Positions 1 through 8,208 of a DNA stretch of 64,000 nt are shown here, one piece after another. Numbering within the stretch: position 1 is the stretch's first letter; each line of letters begins with the position of its first letter. A program made the translations under genes and the position numbers. The DNA lies in assembly GCA_947631235.1 (NCBI GenBank), contig CANRKO010000001.1, positions 248,001 through 312,000 of the forward strand, given 5' to 3'. The stretch is from an uncultured Clostridia bacterium. Lineage in GTDB: Bacteria > Bacillota > Clostridia > UBA1381. A model generated the notes under the pieces. It was not told the DNA's origin and did not search any database. It saw only the letters and a list, made by a program, of their open reading frames with translations.

Positions 1-1
1 A

Positions 2-571
2 AGAGACGTAGCGGCGTCAGGTGAGGACATTCTTTTCGTCGGAACAAAGAAACAGGCTCAGGACTCCATCAAGGAGGAAGCCGAGAGAGTAGGCATGTAC
101 TACGTAAACGCGAGATGGCTCGGCGGTATGCTCACAAACTTCAAGACGATCAAGCAGAGAATCGAAAGACTCGCGCAGATAAACGCGATGGAGGAGGACG
201 GCACATTCGACGCGCTCCCCAAGAAGGAAGTTATAAAGCTAAAGGCGCAGAGAGACAAGCTCGAAAAGTATCTCGGCGGCATTAAGGAAATGAAGAAACT
301 CCCGGGCGCTATGTTCGTCGTAGACCCGAGAAAGGAAAAGATAGCCATATCCGAGGCTCACAAGCTTAACATCCCCGTAGTCGCAATCGTTGACACCAAC
401 TGCGACCCGGACGAGGTTGACTACGTGATCCCCGGTAACGACGACGCTATAAGAGCAGTAAAGCTTATCGCGTCAACAATGGCGAACGCCATAATCGAAG
501 GCAAGCAGGGCGAGGACAGCGCGGCTGAAGAAACGGCTGAAGAAGAAACCGAAACGCCCGTTGAGGAATAA
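2..571 (+). CDS. rpsB: 30S ribosomal protein S2 (5' partial)
   Basis: C-terminal ~190 residues of ribosomal protein S2, a structural protein of the 30S subunit; the start lies left of the window. The frame is open from base 2 and reads [12 protein letters not shown] followed by [17 protein letters not shown], both S2 hallmarks, then [18 protein letters not shown] and [20 protein letters not shown]. The last ~25 residues form an acidic Glu/Ala/Thr tail, low in conservation as is usual for S2. tsf follows after 19 bp, giving the standard rpsB-tsf pair. Only the missing 5' end is uncertain. Confidence 0.97.
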   Translation, partial: RDVAASGEDILFVGTKKQAQDSIKEEAERVGMYYVNARWLGGMLTNFKTIKQRIERLAQINAMEEDGTFDALPKKEVIKLKAQRDKLEKYLGGIKEMKKLPGAMFVVDPRKEKIAISEAHKLNIPVVAIVDTNCDPDEVDYVIPGNDDAIRAVKLIASTMANAIIEGKQGEDSAAEETAEEETETPVEE

Positions 572-590
572 TTTATAGGAGGAAACCGTA

Positions 591-1487
591 ATGGCATTTA
601 CAGCTAAGGACGTTAAAGAATTAAGAGAAATGACAGGCTGCGGCATGATGGACTGCAAGAAGGCTCTCACCGAGACCGACGGCGACAAGGAAAAGGCTGT
701 CGAGTACCTGAGAGAAAAGGGTCTTGCGACCGCCGCGAAGAAGGCTGGCAGAATAGCCGCCGAAGGTATAGTTAAGGCGTATGTAAACGGCAACGTCGGC
801 GTACTTGTCGAGGTAAACTCGGAGACTGACTTTGTTGCGAAGAACGATGAGTTCCAGCAGTTCGTTTCGGACGTTGCAAAGACGGTTGCCGAAACAAATC
901 CGGCTGACGTTGAGGAATTAAAGGCAACAAAGTGCGGAGACACGACGATCGGCGAAATGCTCACCGCGAAAATCGCTAAGATAGGCGAGAACATGAACAT
1001 CAGACGTTTCGCGAGAATTGAAACGACCGGCGCGGTTGTTGAATATATTCACGCGGCGGGTAAGATAGGCGTACTCGTTGAGGCTGACGCGGAGAACAAC
1101 GACGCGACAAAGGAATGTCTCAAAAACGTTGCTATGCAGGTAGCGGCACTCAATCCGAAGTACCTCTCGTCCGACGACGTTCCCGAGGACTACAAGGAGC
1201 ACGAGAAGAAAATCCTTATCGAGCAGCTTAAGAACGACCCGAAGAACGCGTCAAAGCCCGAGAACATCATCGAGAAGATGATTACAGGACGTCTCGCGAA
1301 GGAGCTTAAGGAAATCTGCCTGCTCGAACAGGAGTACGTTAAGGCTGAAAATAAGGAGACCGTCGCAAAGTACGTTCAAAGCGTCGGCGGTATCACGTTA
1401 AAGCAGTTCGTACGTTTTGAGACCGGCGAAGGTCTTGAAAAGAAGGAAGAAAACTTCGCTGACGAAGTTGCGTCAATGATTAAGTAA
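591..1487 (+). CDS. tsf: Translation elongation factor EF-Ts
   Basis: EF-Ts, 298 aa, the cytoplasmic nucleotide exchange factor that regenerates EF-Tu-GTP. The N-terminal UBA-like domain carries the signature LREMTGCGMMDCKKAL (residues 11-26) and the EF-Tu-contacting TDFV motif sits at residues 79-82. Length matches the family (about 280-300 aa). An AGGAGG ribosome binding site at 577-582 supports the ATG at 591. It is transcribed with rpsB and ends just before an intrinsic terminator, so the pair forms a closed unit here; frr and pyrH, which follow in many firmicutes, are not next to it. Confidence 0.97.
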   Translation: MAFTAKDVKELREMTGCGMMDCKKALTETDGDKEKAVEYLREKGLATAAKKAGRIAAEGIVKAYVNGNVGVLVEVNSETDFVAKNDEFQQFVSDVAKTVAETNPADVEELKATKCGDTTIGEMLTAKIAKIGENMNIRRFARIETTGAVVEYIHAAGKIGVLVEADAENNDATKECLKNVAMQVAALNPKYLSSDDVPEDYKEHEKKILIEQLKNDPKNASKPENIIEKMITGRLAKELKEICLLEQEYVKAENKETVAKYVQSVGGITLKQFVRFETGEGLEKKEENFADEVASMIK

Positions 1488-1506
1488 GTTTTTTCATTAA
1501 AATACC

Positions 1507-1551
1507 TCAAAAACCTCGAAAACGGCATAATGTCGGGTTCGGGGTTTTTGA
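1507..1551 (+). terminator. Intrinsic terminator after tsf
   Basis: A 14-bp stem (TCAAAAACCTCGAA at 1507-1520 with TTCGGGGTTTTTGA at 1538-1551, one G-T wobble) lies 20 bp after the tsf stop. The T-run is inside the 3' arm, so this is a terminator of the A-stem/T-stem kind. Confidence 0.75.
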
Positions 1552-1581
1552 TTTGTATTAAGTAAAATTTCCAATAAACGG

Positions 1582-1610
1582 TTGAAAAACCATGCGGCGC
1601 ATGTTATAAT
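1582..1610 (+). promoter_or_regulatory. Sigma-A promoter of araA with palindromic spacer
   Basis: TTGAAA (1582-1587), 17-bp spacer, TATAAT (1605-1610). The spacer contains a perfect 6+1+6 palindrome, CATGCGGCGCATG (1591-1603), a plausible repressor site because a bound protein would block both hexamers. The araA start lies 60 bp downstream. Confidence 0.75.
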
Positions 1611-1670
1611 TAAAAGAGTATCACGGTTCGTTTTTTATACAAGCGGACGAGTTAAAAGGAGCGGATAAAA

Positions 1671-3152
1671 ATGAAATCAATAAAAGAATTTGAGTTCTGG
1701 TTCGTGACGGGCAGCCAGCACCTTTACGGACAGGAAACGCTCGACCAAGTCGCAAAGGACAGCGCGGCTATGGTTGAGGGCTTAAACGCATCGGGCAAGC
1801 TGCCGTGCAAAATCGTGTTAAAGCCGACGGTTAAAACACCGGACGAGGTCACGGCTGTGTTCAAGGACGCGTCGCACGACGACAAGTGCGCGGGCGTTAT
1901 CGCGTGGATGCACACGTTCAGCCCGTCGAAAATGTGGATTAACGGTCTCAAAAACTTCAAAAAGCCGTACTGCCACTTCCACACGCAGTTTAACCGCGAG
2001 ATACCGTGGGACGAGATCGACATGGACTTTATGAACCTCAACCAGTCGGCGCACGGCGACCGTGAGCACGGCTTTATCGGTTCGAGACTGCGTATGCCGA
2101 GAAAAATCATCGTAGGCTACTGGCAGGACGACGAGCCGCAGAAAAAGCTCTCAAACTGGATGAGGAGCGCGTGCGGCTACGCTTTAAGTCAGGAACTTAA
2201 AATGGTTCGTTTCAGCGACAATATGCGCCAGGTAGCCGTTACCGAGGGCGACAAGGTCGAAGCCGAGATTAAATTCGGCTGGGATATAGAGTACCGCGCC
2301 GTAGGCGACCTCGTTGACGTGCTTAACGAAGTGACCGACGCGGAGGTTGACGCGAAAATGGCGGAGTACAACGAGCGTTACACCATGGACACCGACAACA
2401 TTGACGCCGTTCGCTATCAGGCGAAGGAGGAGATTGCAATCCGCAAGATTTGCGAAAAGTACGGCTACAGCGCGTTTGTGACGCATTTTGACACGCTCCA
2501 CGGTCTTGAACAGCTCCCCGGTCTCGCAGCGCAGAACATGATGGCTGACGGCTACGGTTTTGGCGCGGAGGGCGACTGGAAGGTTGCGGCTATGGACGCT
2601 ATAATGAAGGCTATGGCTGAGGGCATGGACGGCGGCACGGCGTTCATGGAGGACTATACATACCATCTCGAAAAGGGTAACGAACATATCTTGGGCGCGC
2701 ATATGCTTGAAGTCTGTCCTCTCGTCGCGGCGGACAAGCCGAAAATTCAGGTTCATCCGCTTAGCATCGGCGACAGAAACGACCCCGCGAGACTTGTGTT
2801 CGACTCGAAAAACGGCGACGCTATCGTAGCGTCACTCGTTGACATGGGCGGCAGAATGAGACTTATCGTAAACGACATCAAGGCTTGCAATCCGTTAAAG
2901 CCGATGCCGAAACTGCCTGTTGCGGGCGTAATGTGGAAACCGCTGCCGTCGCTCGAAACGAGCGCGACCTGCTGGATTTTGGCGGGCGGCGCGCACCACA
3001 GCGTGCTTTCGTACGACGTAACGGCTGAAATGATGAAGGACTGGGCTGCGATGATGGACATCGAGTTTGTACACATCGACGCGGACACCACCGTTGAATC
3101 GTTCGAGAAGGAACTCCTTTGGAACGACATCGCGTATAAAATAGGCAGATAA
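1671..3152 (+). CDS. araA: L-arabinose isomerase
   Basis: L-arabinose isomerase, 493 aa, converting L-arabinose to L-ribulose in the cytoplasm. The sequence opens with FEFWFVTGSQHLYGQETL and contains HTQFNREIPWDEIDMDFMNLNQ-like core text (cut here) plus the metal and catalytic residues: Glu300 in GFGAEGDWK, Glu327 in FMEDYTYH, His344 in LGAHMLEVCP and a final His near 443 in GGAHHSVL. Length is typical (about 495). RBS AAAGGAG at 1655-1661. It stands alone: araB and araD are not adjacent, so the rest of the pathway must be elsewhere. It has its own promoter and terminator. Confidence 0.97.
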   Translation: MKSIKEFEFWFVTGSQHLYGQETLDQVAKDSAAMVEGLNASGKLPCKIVLKPTVKTPDEVTAVFKDASHDDKCAGVIAWMHTFSPSKMWINGLKNFKKPYCHFHTQFNREIPWDEIDMDFMNLNQSAHGDREHGFIGSRLRMPRKIIVGYWQDDEPQKKLSNWMRSACGYALSQELKMVRFSDNMRQVAVTEGDKVEAEIKFGWDIEYRAVGDLVDVLNEVTDAEVDAKMAEYNERYTMDTDNIDAVRYQAKEEIAIRKICEKYGYSAFVTHFDTLHGLEQLPGLAAQNMMADGYGFGAEGDWKVAAMDAIMKAMAEGMDGGTAFMEDYTYHLEKGNEHILGAHMLEVCPLVAADKPKIQVHPLSIGDRNDPARLVFDSKNGDAIVASLVDMGGRMRLIVNDIKACNPLKPMPKLPVAGVMWKPLPSLETSATCWILAGGAHHSVLSYDVTAEMMKDWAAMMDIEFVHIDADTTVESFEKELLWNDIAYKIGR

Positions 3153-3164
3153 ACGCACAATAGT

Positions 3165-3196
3165 AAAAAAGAGAACCGTACGGTTCTCTTTTTTTG
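3165..3196 (+). terminator. Intrinsic terminator after araA
   Basis: Perfect 20-base palindrome AGAGAACCGTACGGTTCTCT (3170-3189) flanked by A-run and T-run, starting 13 bp after the araA stop. Likely works in both directions. Confidence 0.85.
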
Positions 3197-3217
3197 TGTA
3201 TTGTATTAACAGTACGC

Positions 3218-3246
3218 TTGACAATTCCTTTATTCGGTGGTATATT
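3218..3246 (+). promoter_or_regulatory. Sigma-A promoter of the tandem-domain RNA
   Basis: TTGACA (3218-3223), 17-bp spacer, TATATT (3241-3246). The expected start of transcription is about 3253, exactly where the first RNA domain begins. No protein-coding gene starts within the next 250 bp. Confidence 0.7.
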
Positions 3247-3252
3247 ACAGTA

Positions 3253-3411
3253 TAAGCTGTATCAGTAACTACGTCTTGGGCGTGCAACTGGGGCGAATTA
3301 TCTCGCATTATCAGTGATTGCTGCTCTACAGCATAAGCGGTATCAGTAGAAACGTTTCGGACGTTTCAGGCAGAGGCTTGCACATCTGCCGTCTGCTGCG
3401 CCGCTTTTTTT
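3253..3411 (+). ncRNA. Unrecognised structured RNA with two homologous tandem domains
   Basis: About 160 nt between a strong promoter and a T-run at 3405-3411, with no convincing open frame. Two segments 81 nt apart align without gaps: 3247-3282 and 3328-3363 agree at 29 of 36 positions, including GTATCAGTA (3259-3267 and 3340-3348). Each can fold as a three-way junction. Domain A: closing stem GCTGTA 3256-3261 with TACAGC 3327-3332, hairpin ACGT/GCGT 3271-3283, hairpin GCGA/TCGC 3293-3306. Domain B: closing stem AAGCGG 3335-3340 with CCGCTT 3401-3406, hairpin GAAACGT/ACGTTTC 3349-3367, hairpin GGCAGA/TCTGCC 3369-3390. TGCTGC precedes the closing strand in both (3319-3324, 3394-3399). The T to G change between closing stems is matched by A to C in the partner strand. 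I do not recognise the family; a tandem aptamer or an orphan small RNA are both possible. Confidence 0.6.
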
Positions 3412-3447
3412 ACGCCGAAATAAAAAGTAAAAACATACAAATAATAC

Positions 3448-3476
3448 TGGACATTTCCGTGCATATGTGGTATACT
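3448..3476 (+). promoter_or_regulatory. Sigma-A promoter of ywlE-rimI-tsaD
   Basis: TGGACA (3448-3453), 17-bp spacer, TATACT (3471-3476), 34 bp before the ywlE start codon and downstream of the T-run that closes the preceding RNA. Confidence 0.65.
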
Positions 3477-3509
3477 AAAACGGTATAAACATATCGGAGG
3501 AATACAAAA

Positions 3510-3959
3510 GTGAGCAAGAATATACTGTTTGTCTGCACCGGCAACACATGCCGCAGCGCGATGGCTGCCGCGCTTATGGACAAAATCGCGGCCGAGCAGG
3601 ACTTGGACGTGCGTATTGAATCGGCGGGACTGTTCGCCGCCGAAGGCGAAAAAGCGAGCGACAACGCGATAAAAGCGATGATACCGTACGGCATAGACCT
3701 CACGAACCACCTGACGCAGCCGGTGACGGAGGATTTAATAAAGCAGTGCGACCTTATTCTCACCATGACGGCGGCGCACAAGGCGGTGCTCGAACCGATT
3801 GCGAAAGGCAAGGTTTACACGCTGTCGGAATACGCGCGCGACGGCGGCGACGTGTCCGACCCCTACGGCGGCGGACTTGAAGAGTACAACGAGTGCGCGC
3901 GTGAGATTTACAGTCTGCTCACGGACGTTGCGGAGAGATTAGCGGAAGAAAATGATTGA
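3510..3959 (+). CDS. ywlE: Low-molecular-weight phosphatase, YwlE type (protein-arginine phosphatase)
   Basis: 149-aa low-molecular-weight protein tyrosine phosphatase fold. The phosphate loop reads CTGNTCRS: nucleophile Cys9, Arg15, and Thr13 at the position that in Bacillus YwlE (Thr11) favours phospho-arginine over phospho-tyrosine; ordinary LMW-PTPs have Ile there. The general acid is Asp117 in DPYGG. Start is GTG with RBS CGGAGG at 3495-3500. The last 8 bases overlap rimI. Arginine specificity is inferred from the loop; no arginine kinase mcsB is in this window. Arsenate reductase is the main alternative but fits the loop less well. Confidence 0.8.
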   Translation: MSKNILFVCTGNTCRSAMAAALMDKIAAEQDLDVRIESAGLFAAEGEKASDNAIKAMIPYGIDLTNHLTQPVTEDLIKQCDLILTMTAAHKAVLEPIAKGKVYTLSEYARDGGDVSDPYGGGLEEYNECAREIYSLLTDVAERLAEEND

Positions 3960-4401
3960 GATAACGAGAATGACGCGTGACGACGTACCCGAAATCGCGG
4001 AGCTTGAAAAAATATGCTTTACGCTGCCGTGGTCGGAGAAATCCTTCCGCGACGAAATGGCGAACAGGCTCGCGGTATACTTTACCGCGAAGGATAACGG
4101 CAAGTGCGTCGGGTACGCGGGATTTTGGAACGTGTCGGGCGAGGGCGACGTAACAAACGTCGCGGTGCTGCCAGAATACCGCCGCAGGGGAGTGGGCAGC
4201 TTGCTTGTCGCGGAAATGATAAAAACAGCCGAAAAATTAAAGCTTGAAATGCTGACGCTCGAAGTGCGCAAAAGCAACACTGCGGCGCAAAAGCTTTACG
4301 AAAAATTCGGCTTTGAAATACTCGGAGAGAGGAAACGCTACTACAGCGATAACGGCGAGGACGCTTATATAATGACAAAGACGTTTTTGCCGAAAGGGTG
4401 A
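3952..4401 (+). CDS. rimI: Ribosomal protein alanine N-acetyltransferase RimI-like (GNAT)
   Basis: 149-aa single-domain GNAT acetyltransferase. The acetyl-CoA pyrophosphate loop is RRRGVG at residues 77-82 after NVAVLPEYR, and motif B reads [19 protein letters not shown] (about 103-121), the RimI pattern. RimI acetylates the N-terminus of ribosomal protein S18 in Escherichia coli; the firmicute substrate is less certain. It overlaps ywlE by 8 bp and lies 4 bp before tsaD; rimI next to tsa genes is a common firmicute arrangement, although tsaB and tsaE are not seen here. Confidence 0.88.
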   Translation: MIEITRMTRDDVPEIAELEKICFTLPWSEKSFRDEMANRLAVYFTAKDNGKCVGYAGFWNVSGEGDVTNVAVLPEYRRRGVGSLLVAEMIKTAEKLKLEMLTLEVRKSNTAAQKLYEKFGFEILGERKRYYSDNGEDAYIMTKTFLPKG

Positions 4402-4405
4402 TAAA

Positions 4406-5407
4406 ATGCTTATACTCGGAATAGAAAGTTCGTGCGACGAGACAGCCGCGGCGGTTACGCGCGACGGCAGAGAGGTATTGTCGAGCGTGATAAACACGCA
4501 GATAGCCATACACAAAAAATTCGGCGGCGTTGTGCCGGAGGTCGCGTCGCGGCGGCATATAGAGGTAATCGACGACGTGATAGACGAGGCTCTCGCCAAG
4601 GCGAACGTGACGTTCGACGACATTGACGCTATAGCCGTGACGTACGGGCCCGGTCTTGTCGGTGCGCTGCTCGTCGGCGTATCGACGGCAAAGGCGCTCG
4701 CTTATGCGCTGGGCAAGCCGCTGATACCCGTACACCACATTAAAGGGCATATAACCGCGAATTACGTCGCGCATAAGGATTTGGAGCCGCCGTTCGTGTG
4801 CCTTGTCGCGTCGGGCGGTCACAGCCATATCGTGTACGCCGAGGACTACACGCATTATGAAATAATGGGCAGAACGCGAGATGACGCGGCGGGCGAGGCG
4901 TTTGACAAAATCGCCCGCGTACTCGGACTCGGTTACCCCGGGGGACCTTTGATAGACAAACTCGCAAAGGAGGGCGACCCGAAGGCTGTCGTGTTCCCGC
5001 GCGTCAGAATGGACGGCGCATCGCTCGACTTTTCATTCAGCGGCGTTAAGACAGCCGTGCTTAACTATCTCCACAAGCTTGACCAAAACGGCGAGACGTA
5101 TAACAAAGCCGATATTGCCGCAAGCTTTCAGGACGCGGTAACGGACGTGCTGTGCGAGCATACGATTGAGGCGGCAATGATGAAGAACAGTAAAATAATA
5201 GCAATAGCGGGCGGCGTTGCGGCAAACAGCGCGCTGCGCGCAAAAATGACGGAAAAGGCGGGCAAAAAGGGTATACGCGTACTGTACCCCGAACCGGTGC
5301 TGTGTACCGATAACGCGGTAATGATAGCCTGCGCGGGATATTACGAATACCTCGCCGGCAACCGCGCCGACCTGACATTAAACGCCGTACCGTCGTTAAA
5401 GCTGTAG
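4406..5407 (+). CDS. tsaD: tRNA N6-threonylcarbamoyladenosine transferase TsaD
   Basis: 333-aa TsaD (Kae1/Gcp family), which transfers threonylcarbamoyl to A37 of ANN-decoding tRNAs together with TsaB and TsaE. It starts with [17 protein letters not shown], has the iron-binding HHIKGH motif (His111, His115) and the ASKH-fold stretches [16 protein letters not shown]-type text and [11 protein letters not shown]. Length is typical (about 335-340). It follows rimI by 4 bp and closes the ywlE-rimI-tsaD operon, with a repeat cluster immediately after it. Confidence 0.96.
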   Translation: MLILGIESSCDETAAAVTRDGREVLSSVINTQIAIHKKFGGVVPEVASRRHIEVIDDVIDEALAKANVTFDDIDAIAVTYGPGLVGALLVGVSTAKALAYALGKPLIPVHHIKGHITANYVAHKDLEPPFVCLVASGGHSHIVYAEDYTHYEIMGRTRDDAAGEAFDKIARVLGLGYPGGPLIDKLAKEGDPKAVVFPRVRMDGASLDFSFSGVKTAVLNYLHKLDQNGETYNKADIAASFQDAVTDVLCEHTIEAAMMKNSKIIAIAGGVAANSALRAKMTEKAGKKGIRVLYPEPVLCTDNAVMIACAGYYEYLAGNRADLTLNAVPSLKL

Positions 5408-5421
5408 ATTAAATGCGGGAC

Positions 5422-5488
5422 GTCGAGGGCGCCGTCCCCTACACCCGTAATTTTGAAATTGTGAGCCGTAGGGGCTGGCGCCCTCGAC
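5422..5488. repeat. Imperfect inverted repeat, GTAGGGGC family
   Basis: Arms 5422-5442 and 5468-5488 (21 nt, two mismatches) around a 25-nt loop; the outward arm starts GTAGGGGCTGGCGCCC. A further half copy, GTAGGGGCGAACC, lies at 5523-5535. The same GTAGGGGC start is found in the perfect inverted repeat at 42982-43048, so this is an interspersed family. Confidence 0.7.
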
Positions 5489-5552
5489 AGCCCGCAAGAC
5501 CCCCTCGGAGAGGGGGTCATACGTAGGGGCGAACCGTGTTCGCTCGTATGAA

Positions 5553-5655
5553 AAACCCCTCAGTCACACTACGTGTGACAGCTCCCCTAGTAGGGGAGCC
5601 TCACCGTATGCCTCCCCTACTAGGGGAGGTGACGCCGCAGGCGTCGGAGGGGTTT
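5553..5655. repeat. Palindrome-rich interspersed repeat (composite, copy 1)
   Basis: 103 bp bounded by 9-bp perfect inverted ends (AAACCCCTC / GAGGGGTTT). Inside are four hairpins: GTCACACTACGTGTGAC, CTCCCCTAGTAGGGGAG, CCTCCCCTACTAGGGGAGG and GACGCCGCAGGCGTC. The two halves recur in swapped order at 33801-33980. It ends 40 bp before aroB. Confidence 0.8.
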
Positions 5656-5695
5656 AATCCCACACCCCACAAAAAACCACGGAGGACACAAAACC

Positions 5696-6775
5696 ATGGA
5701 AAAACTACACGTAAACTTAGGCGAAAACTCATACGACATAAAATTCACCGACAGCTTTACCGCGCTGCCGGACGCGATGCGTGAAATAAACGCGCCGAAA
5801 AAGCTGCTGATTGTGACCGACACGAACGTCGAAAAGCTGTACGCCGATGAAGTCAAAACACTTCTTTGCGAAAACGGCTACGACGCGCAGGTATACGCGT
5901 TCCCCGCAGGCGAGGAACATAAGAGCATGGACGCGATACTAGGCATATGCGCCGCGTGCATAAATCACGGTCTTGACCGAAAGAGCATGATTGCCGCGCT
6001 CGGCGGCGGCGTGGTCGGCGACATGGCTGGTTTTGCCGCGGCGATATATATGCGCGGCATAGACTTTATCCAGATACCTACGACGCTCCTTTCACAGTCC
6101 GACAGCTCCGTCGGCGGCAAGACGGGCATCGACTTTATGGAGAGCAAGAACATACTGGGCGCGTTCCGTCAGCCGCGCCTTGTGTACATCAACGTGTCAA
6201 CGCTTAAAACACTCCCAAATGAGCAGTTCGTGTCGGGCATGGGCGAGGTCATAAAGCACGGAATAATCCGCGACGGCGACTTCTTCCGATACCTCGAACA
6301 AAACGCCGGCAGCGTTAAGGCATTAAACGCCGACACGCTCATAAAAATGGACAAAATAAACTGCTCGATAAAAGCGGCAGTGGTGGAGACGGACGAGAAG
6401 GAAAACGGACTCCGCGCAATACTGAATTTCGGTCACACGATAGGTCACGCGGTCGAATCGGCGTTCGACTTCAAAATGACGCACGGCGAATGTGTGGGAT
6501 TGGGCATGATAGGCGCGTCATATATAGCAAAAGAACGCAATATGATAGATATGGAAACTCTTTCGCGCATAGAAAAAATACTCAGCCTGTACGGATTCAA
6601 AACGCGTGTAAAGCTGCCGCCCGCCGAGACGGTCATTGAATATATGCAGAAGGATAAGAAGAAAATCGCGGGAAAGCTGAAATTTGTGCTGCCGACGGAG
6701 ATAGGCGCTGTTATGCAGACGACGGACGTCACGCGTGACGAAATACTTTCCGCGCTCGAATATATAGGTGAATAA
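5696..6775 (+). CDS. aroB: 3-dehydroquinate synthase
   Basis: 359-aa AroB, second step of the shikimate pathway (DAHP to 3-dehydroquinate), NAD- and Zn-dependent. NAD-binding region: ALGGGVVGDMAGFAAAIYMRG. Substrate and metal region: QSDSSVGGKTGID; zinc ligands in GEVIKHGII, LNFGHTIGHAVE and THGECVGLGM. RBS GGAGGA at 5681-5686. It leads aroB-lspA-rluD; other aro genes are not nearby. The upstream region is filled with interspersed repeats, so the promoter is not evident. Confidence 0.96.
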   Translation: MEKLHVNLGENSYDIKFTDSFTALPDAMREINAPKKLLIVTDTNVEKLYADEVKTLLCENGYDAQVYAFPAGEEHKSMDAILGICAACINHGLDRKSMIAALGGGVVGDMAGFAAAIYMRGIDFIQIPTTLLSQSDSSVGGKTGIDFMESKNILGAFRQPRLVYINVSTLKTLPNEQFVSGMGEVIKHGIIRDGDFFRYLEQNAGSVKALNADTLIKMDKINCSIKAAVVETDEKENGLRAILNFGHTIGHAVESAFDFKMTHGECVGLGMIGASYIAKERNMIDMETLSRIEKILSLYGFKTRVKLPPAETVIEYMQKDKKKIAGKLKFVLPTEIGAVMQTTDVTRDEILSALEYIGE

Positions 6776-6777
6776 AC

Positions 6778-7251
6778 ATGATTTGGCTTGTTATAAGTAT
6801 ACTTACGGCATCAGCCGACCAAATAACGAAATACCTCGTCGCGTCGAATATGACGGTCGGCGAAACCGCGTTTTCCGCGGGGCTTTTCGATATAACGTAC
6901 GTCAGGAACGAGGGCGCGGCGTTTTCGCTCATGTCGGGCAGAATGTCGCTTTTGAGCGTAATATCGGTCGCATTCTGCGTGGCGGTCGTCATATGGTGGA
7001 TAAAAAAGAAACCGACCCACCTCATGCTCTGCACCGCCGTGACGCTTTTATTTGCGGGCGCGCTCGGTAACGCGATAGACCGCATAGCGCGCGGGTACGT
7101 CGTGGATTTTATCCGCGCAACATTCGTACACTTCCCGATATTCAACGTAGCCGACATCGCGATTACCGTCGGCGCGCTGCTGCTCATTGTGTACGAGATA
7201 TTTTTTAACAAAGAGGATAAGTATGAGGACAATAACACTGAAACCGACTGA
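6778..7251 (+). CDS. lspA: Lipoprotein signal peptidase (signal peptidase II)
   Basis: 157-aa membrane aspartyl peptidase that removes signal peptides from prolipoproteins. Four hydrophobic segments; conserved Asp14 (ADQITKYLV), Asn44 (RNEGAAFS), catalytic Asp101 (GALGNAIDR) and Asp126 (FNVADIAI). The start is 2 bp after the aroB stop and the 3' end overlaps rluD by 29 bp. lspA followed by rluD is a frequent firmicute pair. Confidence 0.95.
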   Translation: MIWLVISILTASADQITKYLVASNMTVGETAFSAGLFDITYVRNEGAAFSLMSGRMSLLSVISVAFCVAVVIWWIKKKPTHLMLCTAVTLLFAGALGNAIDRIARGYVVDFIRATFVHFPIFNVADIAITVGALLLIVYEIFFNKEDKYEDNNTETD

Positions 7252-8140
7252 TGAAAATGTCGGAGAACGCCTTGACAAATATATATCCGACGTTTCCGAC
7301 CTTTCCAGGAATCACGCCGCAAAGCTCTGCGAGGACGGGTTTGTCACGCTTGCAGGTAAGCCGCTTACGAAAAAATACAAAATAACGGGCGGCGAGGAAA
7401 TAACGGTGACAATACCCGAGCCGGAGGAAATGACGGCGCAGCCGGAGGATATACCGCTTGATATAGTGTACGAGGACGACGACGTAATAGTCGTGAACAA
7501 ACCGCAGGGCATGTGCGTACACCCCGCCGTCGGCAACAAGAGCGGCACACTCGTAAACGGGCTTATGTACCACTGCAAAGGCTCGCTGAGCGCAATAAAC
7601 GGCGTGATACGCCCGGGAATAGTACACCGCATAGACAAGGATACGTCGGGACTTCTTATCGCGGCGAAGAACGACAAGGCGCACCTCGCGCTGTCCGAAC
7701 AGCTTAAAGAACGCAAGCCGATGCGCAAATACACCGCGCTCGTAAACGGCAACATAAAAGAGGACGAAGGCACTATAAACAAGCCGATAGCGCGCCACCC
7801 CTCCGACCGCAAGAAAATGGCAATCGTGCGGGGCGGACGCGAGGCGGTAACGCATTTTAAGGTGCTGGAACGGTTCGGCGGCTATACGCTCGTCGAATGT
7901 ACGCTCGAAACGGGACGCACGCACCAGATACGCGTCCACATGGCGTCAATCGGTCACAGCATAGTCGGCGACCCTCTTTACGGAGTAAAAAAAGAAAAAT
8001 TTTCGCTTGACGGTCAGCTCCTGCACGCACGAACCATAGGTTTTATCCACCCGTCAACCGGTGAAACGATGGAATTTACGAGTGAACTGCCGGGGCATTT
8101 TTGCCGTATTTTGGAAAAGCTTCGAAAAAATACGACATAA
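7223..8140 (+). CDS. rluD: Large-subunit pseudouridine synthase, RluD/YlyB type
   Basis: 305-aa RluA-family enzyme that isomerises uridines in rRNA. N-terminal S4 RNA-binding domain (residues ~13-65), then the catalytic domain with HRIDKDTSG (catalytic Asp138). I chose ATG 7223, not the upstream in-frame ATG 7187, because AGAGGA (7212-7217) precedes it and the S4 domain begins right after; the shorter form still overlaps lspA by 29 bp. In Bacillus the lspA-linked paralogue is YlyB; exact rRNA target sites cannot be read from the sequence. Confidence 0.9.
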   Translation: MRTITLKPTDENVGERLDKYISDVSDLSRNHAAKLCEDGFVTLAGKPLTKKYKITGGEEITVTIPEPEEMTAQPEDIPLDIVYEDDDVIVVNKPQGMCVHPAVGNKSGTLVNGLMYHCKGSLSAINGVIRPGIVHRIDKDTSGLLIAAKNDKAHLALSEQLKERKPMRKYTALVNGNIKEDEGTINKPIARHPSDRKKMAIVRGGREAVTHFKVLERFGGYTLVECTLETGRTHQIRVHMASIGHSIVGDPLYGVKKEKFSLDGQLLHARTIGFIHPSTGETMEFTSELPGHFCRILEKLRKNTT

Positions 8141-8143
8141 TAC

Positions 8144-8172
8144 TTGAATTTTCGCGCAAAAAAAGCTATACT
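8144..8172 (+). promoter_or_regulatory. Sigma-A promoter of ddl-murI operon
   Basis: TTGAAT (8144-8149), 17-bp spacer, TATACT (8167-8172), 36 bp before the ddl ATG. Confidence 0.65.
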
Positions 8173-8208
8173 GTATATAAGTATGTTTAACGGGAGGAAA
8201 TACATAAA

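Noticed and set aside
2184-2756. Long open frame antisense to araA (about 190 codons), with similar ones opposite aspS, dnaG, rpoD and others
   Set aside because: Mirror of strongly biased sense codons; no ribosome binding site, and the products are rich in His, Arg and Val without domain patterns.
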